Shown: positions 56,028-64,000 of the stretch, piece after piece
How the letters are laid out: each line of letters opens with the position of its first letter
How positions within the stretch are numbered: the stretch's first letter is position 1
Origin: Lineus longissimus
Lineage: Eukaryota > Nemertea > Pilidiophora > Heteronemertea > Lineidae
Assembly (NCBI RefSeq): GCF_910592395.1
Contig: NC_088318.1
Coordinates: forward strand, 7,030,756 to 7,094,755
Direction: 5' to 3'
DNA: 64,000 bases
Program-made: the position numbers and the translations under genes
Notes under the pieces: model-generated
Told to the model about the DNA's origin: nothing
The model's database searches: none
What the model saw: only the letters and a program-made list of their open reading frames with translations

Positions 56028-57234
56028 CCTGCTTAAGTCAAGTGAAACTCTTAACAAACCTTAGCAGAATGCCACCATTGAAATGTTTGAAAAACTTTAA
56101 ACAGATAGACTTGATTTTTTTAACCAACTGCCACATGCGGTTTTCTTTATTTAGTAAATTTTGAGGTAAGTATTACAGAATGAAATACTTGAATACTAGA
56201 ATTGCCTGGCTCTTCTGATGATTGCACTGGTGAACACCGAAGTCGATGGGATGTGCAAAGTCATAGCTCGATCCTCTCTCTTGGTCATCTTTGAGATGTG
56301 GTCACCAAATATGTTCAAATGCAGCTGCAGATCATTCCTGTCCTGCAAAACATGATGAGGAGATAACATTTTAATTTTGATAGAATAGGTAAGCTAGCCA
56401 AGTTTTATATCAAATACAAGGCCAACAACAACTGATAAGGCGCTAGGGCCGAATGATCAAGGAAGTTCATTGATATGATTGGGAATACATTGTGATAAGA
56501 GTGATGAATCGGCCCCGTTTGAAGCATTGTGCTATGTACAGTGTGCAAGTGTCAGTGTGTATCATATCGCATTTATTGTTTGTTGACATTTCAAATCGCT
56601 GGCGTCGATCCTCAATTACACTGTTTATGTACATTGGCAACCTTACCCGATGATATCAGAACGATGTTTATTATTGTCTTGTTTGTTCACATTAGTTCTG
56701 CTATGTGACAAGAGTTATTTGTTGAGAAATCCATGATTTAAAGCCGGACTTTGACATCGTTTCTCAGACCAACCAAGCTGCATTTCGCAGATCGTTTTTC
56801 AACGATCGTCGACGAACTATTTCAAATTAATCACATCCAATTAAACAATCCAAGCCTTCCCTAATGTCATCAACATGCAATAACACAAGCAGCCAAATAT
56901 TATCGCCTATGAAATTGTGAATTTAATGAGAACTTACCTCTGAATTGACAGAACGCGATCTATTCCATAGCATGGTCTCCTTACGTCTGAACTGCGCAGA
57001 CTCGAGACGTGACGTTCGCTGCATGTGTGATTGGACGTGGGATAACTCGCGCGAAATTTAAAATGCTCTTCTTGGGGGGTGCTCACTAAATTGCGCCAGT
57101 AACATCACCTGGTGAGAAATTCATGAACTACGCCTATTGATAATGAAAGAGAAAGCTTTGCTCTATAAAATTAGATTTGATTCATGATCCCCAACTGAGA
57201 AATCAGCTGCTGGAAAAGTTTTTAGAAAATTTCG
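56028..57234. other. No gene recognised
   Basis: There is no supported exon. Confidence 0.35.
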
Positions 57235-57373
57235 CTCGGTGCCACCTAGTGGCCAAACCGCTCATCCTGCCGGACCCACATTTGGTCTATTCAGGAGTCC
57301 TGAAGGGTCTCAACGCCTCAGAGGGAAAATCTATCGCCTATCTGCCATAGTTTTGAAACGTGCCTGTTTAACG

Positions 57374-57436
<63 letters not shown>

Positions 57437-57495
57437 GGACACTCATTCTACCATTTACTCATATGAATAGCTCAGCTTTTCAGCTGAGCTAAAAA
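57235..57495 (+). mobile_element. HINE-like 3' end with (agac)n, gctcagc hairpin
   Basis: gccacctagtggcc, gaaacgtgcc and a 60-base agac microsatellite (57375-57436) are followed by gctcagc-tttt-cagctgagc and taaaaa, ending at 57495. This is the same plan as the gctcacc copies but with a different hairpin sequence. Confidence 0.7.
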
Positions 57496-59304
57496 TAATT
57501 CTGCTTGCGCGGGTTCGAAGACGAGACCTCCAGCCCTTCATCCCTACCGTCTTACCCACAGGAGCACGAAGCCGCTGCTGAAGATAAAATAACTAGATTC
57601 ATAAACGGCAAAGAACAAGACAACCTGCGATGATTATAGGACCACGTGCCTGTTTCTTTTGAGTTTTTAAGATGCGAAGATTTTGCCCCAGCCTTTGCTA
57701 TCATCAAATCCATGCGTGCTTTCAGGACCTTGCTGATGAAAAGGCATTTTACTTTGTATTACTTTCGCGCGAGATCGCAAGGGGAATACATGTATAGTCA
57801 TACATGTGAACTGATGTCTATGCGGAGATTCCACATCCAGCCCTCTGTTAGTGAATACGGTAGCGCCATTGCGGCCTGCTGGTAGTCTATGGAGGATAGG
57901 CGTTTAACTTAGTCTTTTGTTACTTGACCGCTAGGGTTTTTATGCATGCATCGTCAGTTTTAACCCGGGGTTTTAACATCTGACTCGTTGGCATGGTTGT
58001 GGTTGTCTTCTGGCTACCGCAGTCAATCCTATACAATTTCCCAATCTCAATGATGACGGATGCCGCAATCCGAAGAGACTGGGCTGGAGTCCAGTTTTAA
58101 GGGGGTATATAGAGAAAGTTTCACATCCTATATAGAAGTGCGAGAAAGGGATTCTGTAATTGCGATTTATGGGACGTGAGATTTGTGACATGTTGGTTAG
58201 GAGTGCTTTTAATCATCTTGTACGTTTTTCCAGAGAAATGTTTGTTGTCATATTAGAAAACCGCGTTTTTCATTATTTTTAGGACGCACAAGTTCTGGTG
58301 CGAAAGAGGTTTCCCGCCACGTCAGTGCACACGGAAGTCCAAGTTCAGGTCACCGCGCAATTTGATGATGGAAACGATTTATTCTTATGGGGAAACGCAG
58401 AGTTTTTGTCGGCTGTTTCTCTCATAAAACGCATTGATAAAGTGATATAGAATTCGGTTTCTTCAGTAATCCACTGCACCCGGTAGCTGTGCCGACACTG
58501 CTGGAACGATGATAGTCAAACTCGCACAGTGCCGGAATTAAAATTCTATTTCAGACACTGGAATTGGTCAAATTCGGCCATCTTGCATGTCGGGATCATG
58601 AGATTCAGGTGTTTTCAATACTTCACACTCTAAAGTTTTATCCAGCCCTAGTAAGTGCCACCTTCTTTCGTAAAATGGCTTGTTCTATCAATAAAAAACA
58701 AAATATGATCTTCGTAAATAAAACCTGAGATGTTCTGGTGTGTTCTTATGTGAATTTATTGAAAACTATCAGTGCCGCGTGTTCTCAGGCGTAGTGGTGA
58801 TGCGATAGGCTCTTTGCAATTGTAAAGATTCTTGACATTTCCACATCTGCGGCACTGCTTTTCAAGATGGTGGCAACTGACCAGTTCTAGAGGCGTTGTA
58901 AGGAACGAAATTAGCGCCTGTGGCTGGTTCAGACCATTAAGTTGGAGTAGGTATGAAAGGTGACGAGAAATGGTCAAGGCCTCAATAATGAAAACAGTAT
59001 AGGAATCCAATAGGTCTGAACAGTTCACTGTACGTTTCGATTGGAAGTATAAAAAGTAATAAGAATATGAAGGTGTTCGTATATATATTGTCTAAATACT
59101 GAACTACGACACTCTGCCCGCTGCGCAATGCATCTGTTTTCCCTTTTCTGAGCCTGATTTTGGAATGACCCGTCAAAGATCTGAAGACGTGATAAGGAAT
59201 GAAAATGTGTCCAATAAATGAAGTTTTTACAAAAGTTGCGCTAATTAGGACCAATCACAGCTTCCGACGGCCTCTTAGGGGTGTTGTTGGGGTGATGGGG
59301 CTCA
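57496..59304. other. No gene recognised; tRNA-like fragment at the left
   Basis: On the minus strand, about 57510-57570 shows a T-arm-like cttcgaaccc preceded by a ggtctcg word, so a decayed tRNA-derived SINE is possible. The rest has no supported exon. Confidence 0.3.
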
Positions 59305-59312
59305 TATAAAAG
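59305..59312 (+). promoter_or_regulatory. TATA box of OB-fold gene B
   Basis: tataaaag lies 93 bases before ATG 59398, with a CRE-like tgacgtaa at 59316-59323. The arrangement mirrors gene A. Confidence 0.65.
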
Positions 59313-59397
59313 GCGTGACGTAAGTTTTTTTCGCCAGATCACTCACAAAATTAAAAAGGGGACCTGTAGTGACTCAGTTTCATCAATACACCTAACT

Positions 59398-60459
59398 ATG
59401 GCCACTTCACAAGAAATAACGAATGTGTCGAAAGTGAAAATACTGGGAACGCCTACGTGTGCTGGAAAGACGTACATGGCGCCTGTCATTATCCAAGGCA
59501 GAGATCAACATGCGTACAATGCGTATTGGCCCATGTCAATCAACTGTTCCATATTGAAAGCAGACGCGTTCGTCATGGTTACTGACGCAATCATTACAGA
59601 GGAGAGGAAATCCATGCGCCTACAACAATCCAGTAAAGTAAGTACATTATACATGTATTCAGTTTTGAATTTTCATTAAACCGCTTGCCGTATTTTTTAT
59701 TTGTATCAGTTGAAAACGCAAAAAGTGGTTAACCTGGCGCTAGCCTATTACGGGAAAAGACCCACCAACGCGGATGTCATAGTACGAATAAAAGTTTTTG
59801 ACATAAGTCAACGTGTAACGTAGTAGCGGCGTCATACTTTTATGGCGGGAAAACATTCTGGCAGCAATCAACCTAGCGTAATACAATTAGGGCTCGTGGG
59901 TGGCGCTGAGGTGATGCAAAAAACTGAAGGAACATCGTCAATGGCCATTTGTAAATTGCAAAACGAACAGGCAATTCGTAAATTGCAAAATGAAAGTTAG
60001 TGCCAGGTTTATTCAATGGCGATGGCCTACTCCAGTACTTATGTTGTGGCTACGTATTTTAATTCTAAAGGTGGCAATATATAAGGTGGTGAGCATAAAC
60101 TATTGGCCAATTATAAGCTATTCGCTATAATGTAATGCAAAAGGACATTGAGCCAATATCTAGTTTCTTTTTACATGTTATAAAACCATAGCCCACCAAA
60201 TGAATACTACATGTATATACAGAGACATGATGTCCTGTGACAATTGATACTTGTACAATTGATACAGACATAGCTACAAACGTAAACCTGTAGATGAAAT
60301 AATGAAATTATTGTGCTTTTTCAGATTTTCCCTACTGCTGCCTTTGTCTACAACAATGATACGGAACATAGTTTTTTCAACCCGCCCTTTGTATCACTGC
60401 CAGAAGTTATGCAATCTCCGAAGAGGCGCAGGGTATCTTTGGAAGGGACTGTGCAATCG
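59398..60459 (+). CDS. OB-fold family gene B, first two exons
   Basis: Exon 1 (59398-59637) is 80 codons, exactly as in gene A, and ends LQQSSK like its LQNSSK. Exon 2 (60325-60459) is 45 codons and reads IFPTAAFVY and MQSPKRRRVSLEGTVQS, matching IYPTEEFP and MQSPKKRRLSISGTVEN. Both introns are phase 0 with GTAAGT donors. No exon resembling the OB-fold core follows. Instead a SWIM-family-like exon lies at 60680-61114. The gene is therefore either 3' truncated or fused to that tail. The function is presumed nucleic-acid binding, by homology to gene A only. Confidence 0.6.
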
Positions 60460-60679
60460 GTAAGTCAGTTTAGTGACCTAAACAGTTGCTTTTGGTGGCT
60501 TGGATACTGGCACAATGTGTTTTGCCGGTTAGGTGATTTCAGTGAATAAAACAAAAGTAGAAGAAGATCTAATCATTTGCAAATTTGCTATTACACTATT
60601 TTTACGATGATATCTTTCATATCTTGTGGAATTTTTGTGGCTTGCTGATTCTCATCTCTGATAGTGAATTGCTGAAACT

Positions 60680-61114
60680 TTGTTAGCTAATGCACTCACT
60701 GAAATGCTGAAGAAAAACCCAGCAGAGTTTTTAGACCCTGTAGCTTCATTTCTGAAACAATTTCACTTGTTGAAAACTGAGTCTGCAGTTGTCAGTGCAT
60801 TGAAAACATTTGGGAAATACACTGGCGTTGCATTATCATTATCAGAAGGCAAGAAGAACACACTACTGAAGAGGAAAGGAACTCAAATCAAAGTTCAACC
60901 TGCGGCAATCAGCCGCCGTACCACTGTGCTTGGGGGGCGTAGATGCCTACAAACAGGTCGGAAGGTTCTTAATGCATGTCAGGTGAATAAGCGCCCTCTG
61001 ACTACTAGTTCACAGTTAATGCCCAAAAAACGGCCAAGGCGAGCTCAACATTCTCTCAGTCAGAGTGTAAAAAACAAGGAGAATATTGGGCAAAACAAGT
61101 CGTCGAAATGGTAA
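60680..61114 (+). pseudogene. SWIM-family (MULE-like) protein C-terminal fragment
   Basis: The frame reads FLKQFHLLKTESAVVSALKT, FGKYTGVALSLS, VQPAAISRRTTVLGGRR, LQTGRK and AQHSLSQSVKNKENIGQ. This succession is typical of the C-terminal tail of SWIM-zinc-finger, MULE-like proteins in marine invertebrates. The zinc finger and catalytic part are missing. A possible acceptor ttgttag lies just upstream, so it might serve as a last exon of gene B. That link is inference. Confidence 0.55.
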
Positions 61115-61151
61115 AGTCAGTATAGATTCTACTGTACTGCAAATCACACGA

Positions 61152-61283
61152 GAAGTTTTCTTGTGCAAGTTTGCTCTCCATGGGCAATTCAGGCATAGAA
61201 ATGTACTGGCATTGTTCAGTTTCATTGATATTTCATTGGTGAATTGCCCATAGAGAGCTAACTTGCACGAGAAAACTCTCAGG
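61152..61283. repeat. Fold-back repeat, about 40-bp arms
   Basis: ttttcttgtgcaagtttgct and on pairs with agctaacttgcacgagaaaa at the right end; gggcaattca is the inner pair. It is probably a MITE. Confidence 0.7.
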
Positions 61284-61545
61284 TGGGGCAGCACCTTTAG
61301 AGTCGGATACATCTTACATACAGTCGGATACATCTTACATGTATATACAATGCACCTCATACTTTGATATTGGAGTAATATGCTTGACATTGTAAATTGT
61401 ACATGTAGGTCTCAAATAAATGTGTTGAAAAGGAGTACTTTTTTTCTTTTTCCATATTGGCTATGAATGCCTGAATGTATTCAGATAAAGTACATCCTCT
61501 ATATTATAAATGACACCCTTGAGACTGATAAATCGAGAGTTGTTA

Positions 61546-61713
61546 AGGTGTCCTTAATAGAGAGGTTCTACTGAGGTGTTCTTAATAGAGAGGTTCTGCT
61601 GAGGTGTCCTTAATAGAGAGGTTCTGCTGAGGTGTCCTTAATAAAGAGGTTCTGCTGAGGTGTCCTTAATAGAGAGGTTCTGCTGAGGTGTCCTTAATAG
61701 AGAGGTTCTATTG
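61546..61713 (+). repeat. 28-bp tandem repeat, about six units
   Basis: The unit is ggtgtccttaatagagaggt plus tctgctga. A single diverged unit with inverted context lies at 106-165. Confidence 0.85.
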
Positions 61714-62069
61714 AGAGGCGCACAGAGATGAAAAGTATTTTTTTAATTCAAAGTAATCATATGAATGAAGTTCTCAAAATTGCTAAGAAAATATTTATAA
61801 TATAAATATATACAAAAAAATTGTTAAAATAGACAGTCCAAGGGGGGTTCGAACTCCAACTTTCCGACCTTATCTTTTCCTTCCAACTAGACTCGTACAC
61901 CAGTCGTTGGATTTAGCTCATCTTGTTGCGACCCTATGTTCGAAACTGCGGCTGTGGTGACACAGTCTACCTTCCAATGGCTGATTATTTATGCTAAGTG
62001 AATTTGACGTCACGAGCAAACTGATTGGCTGAAATTTCTGTAATGGTAATCCTGTTTGGGAAAAAAAAT
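61714..62069. other. No gene; tRNA-like fragment and repeat flank
   Basis: On the minus strand, near 61850, ggagttcgaaccccc resembles a tRNA T-arm and could be a SINE relic. No anticodon arm is convincing. Confidence 0.3.
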
Positions 62070-62591
62070 TCGCCCCCTGGGGCCAAGTGTAGGTCGAAAA
62101 CCGTCAAAACTGCCAAAAGGCACAATGGTACCATAAGACATTCAAACCACCAAGAGATGAAATGCCCAGCATTTATGGTTACGGATATATGCTCCGGAAA
62201 CCACTGATGGTCAATTTACGCTACTTGACCCCTGTGACCTTGAAAAGTAGGTCAAATCAAAAACCCGGTATTATGTGATGTAGTCTCATGAGTACTGTCC
62301 TCAGTAAAAATATCATGATTCTAGCTAGCATAATTCATGAGATATAGCCAAAAGTAGTTTTTTGCATGAAGCGCCCCCTGGGGCCAAGTGTAGGTCGAAA
62401 ACCGTCAAAACTACCAAAAGGCACAATGGTACCATAAGACCTTCAAACCACCCAGAGATGAAATGGCCAGCATTTATGGTTACGGATATATGCTCCGAAA
62501 ACGAGATCAACGGACAGACGGCCCGACGGACAGACAGACGGCGAACGCCTCGACTATACCCCTCTAGCCTTTATGGGCTGAGGGGTAAAAA
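62070..62591 (+). mobile_element. HINE-like element, cgccccctggggcc subfamily
   Basis: Two core units start cgccccctggggccaagtg (near 62070 and 62372, about 302 bp apart). The TGACCT/AGGTCA block lies at about 62227. The end has gacagacgg repeats and a hairpin cccctctagcc-tttat-gggctgagggg followed by taaaaa. Confidence 0.7.
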
Positions 62592-62655
62592 CCTGAATCT
62601 CAGGATGCTCTAATTGGGGAAGGTGAACAATAAATTTTGAGTTGTGCAAATACTT

Positions 62656-62775
62656 TTAACCCTTTAATGCATACGGGCACATATGTGACCTTTTTTCTAG
62701 CCCCCCGCCCAGCCCTCATAAGGCATCCACAACTTTAAATGCATACAGGTCACAAATGTGATGTATTTTAGTTCA
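62656..62775 (+). mobile_element. Likely piggyBac-type left end
   Basis: TTAA at 62656-62659 is followed by ccctttaatgcatacgggc, a cacatatgtg hairpin, and then a second atgcatacaggtcac unit. The plan matches the left end at 51071. No right end was found before the window ends. Confidence 0.5.
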
Positions 62776-64000
62776 TTTTTCCGTTGGTAGATATCTCCCC
62801 TTGTCATTCACAATATTCAAGATGGCTGCGCCTATGAGAAACAGGTGATCATTGAGACGACCACTAATGAATATTCATAGGTTGGAGGGTCGAGGCCTAT
62901 CAATTAGACGAGTGCATGTTTTTTACTCTCAAGTACATATTTGGAAAGGTATTGAAAAAAATATTTGCTGCGGCAAGTCTACAGATATAAAGAAATTATT
63001 TGATGAAAAAATTAATTTCGAATTTTGCTAATTGGGTAATAGGGGGCGTGTTTTGAGTTTTTTCTGCCAGTTGGCTGAAAAGAGTGGAAATATCAAAGTC
63101 TGTCTAATTTGTCGATTAAAAAAAAATTTCCGTGGTCAATCACCAATTTAAATCGCACCAGTTACTCGCAAGACTAACCCGTATATTATATCTGAATTTC
63201 AGTTTCACTACTTGACGCATTCTTTGATGCGTTGCGGTCAAACATTGACAATTTAACTGCTAAAAGGCTTAAAAAATCAATTGTGGTCTTGTCTCCATTT
63301 ACACTATATTTTGGGTCAATTTAGTGAAAAATTTGAATGTGCTCAAATCACTCTAATTCATTTAGAATATTGTATTGCTGATGATTTTAGGTCAAAACAA
63401 GCTAAAATAATGAGAAAAAAACTTAATTTGACCCCAATATGAGCCAACCTAGCCCCGGTCTAAGTTCGGTTTCATTTTTACAAGTCTTGTTGTGTTGCCA
63501 TTCATTTTGTAATTTCTTTGAAACTTCTTAGGCCTTGATTCTGAAAGTTGTTCCCTAAGCAGCAAAAATATTCCTAAATCACATCCTAAGTTTTCAGCTC
63601 CATAGCTTGCTTATTCTGGCCAGGGCTGGTCTTTGAATTTGGTGCTGTTGGCTGCAAAATCATGACTTTTTGTCCATTTTGTCCTCTTTCGTCGCTTTGG
63701 CACAGTTGTACCACTCTTTGAAATGTCTCTCGTTTCTCCCAAAATGTCCAGATATGACTTTCCTTTCAGTGAGTGCTCTGGGTAGCCAAAGTGTAACTGA
63801 TATCCAAAGTGACCCAGTTGCTGGCAGATTATAGCCTCGGTTTAGTATACCTGGTTAGCATAAACTTGGCCGCCCACTGACATAGATTCATGCATAATAC
63901 GTCCTAGTTTACCTATATTAGGAATGTAAACAAGTACCACCAATCATTTTGATATCCAGTACCTACATTCACAGCCCCTGAAAATCACCCTCCCAACATC
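62776..64000. other. No gene recognised
   Basis: This is AT-rich DNA without a supported exon. It may be the interior of a piggyBac-type element that continues beyond the window. Confidence 0.35.

Noticed and set aside
61845-61925. Possible tRNA gene (T-arm-like ggttcgaac)
   Set aside because: No complete cloverleaf or anticodon arm can be drawn; at most it is a SINE relic.

Overview
This is a eukaryotic, animal-type genomic window: genes have introns, intergenic DNA is AT-rich, and transposon relics dominate. The mixture of Helitron/Helentron, HARBI1-type Harbinger, piggyBac, CR1/L2-like non-LTR, THAP, P2X7-like 'ballast', MADF and SWIM-type sequences, plus DINE/HINE-like repeats ending in microsatellite and hairpin, suggests a marine invertebrate. 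I cannot tell ambulacrarian, lancelet or spiralian from the sequence alone. No rRNA, confident tRNA or CRISPR was seen.

Layout. 0.7-4.3 kb: a two-exon coiled-coil gene converging on a broken HARBI1-like transposase, with nested MITEs. 5.2-6.1 kb: an array of a 15-bp CACTG-N4-TGACTG motif in both orientations, bounded by a 16-bp inverted repeat. 8.4-12.4 kb: the 3' half of a Helentron (helicase and duplicated endonuclease, minus strand). 12.6-27.7 kb: direct repeats, HINE-like elements and a CR1/L2-like retrotransposon. 27.7-31.7 kb: the 5' half of a Helentron (2A peptide, C76/OTU-like protease, 17-residue repeats, DUF6570-like region, Rep N-terminus). The two halves are collinear and do not overlap, so they may be one element split by about 15 kb. 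33-38.4 kb: fold-back MITEs. 38.8-41.6 kb: a four-exon OB-fold gene with a TATA box. 43.3-45.1 kb: a second 2A/protease Helentron 5' fragment. 46.65-49.33 kb: a TTAA-flanked element with perfect 19-bp terminal inverted repeats, holding two convergent genes, one THAP and one P2X7-ballast-like. 50.8-52.1 kb: two TTAA-type elements sharing one target site. 54.7-56.0 kb: a Harbinger-type element nested in another TIR element. 59.3-61.1 kb: a paralogue of the OB-fold gene followed by a SWIM-family C-terminal exon.

How parts may fit together. The Helentron fragments could be relatives of the rolling-circle machinery that spread the HINE-like repeats (at least five long copies). Those repeats carry a conserved block of AGGTCA-type half-sites. 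The most novel-looking items are the 2A/C76 Helentron polyprotein, the THAP plus P2X7-like TTAA element, the co-varying termini of the HINE-like families, and the CACTG array.
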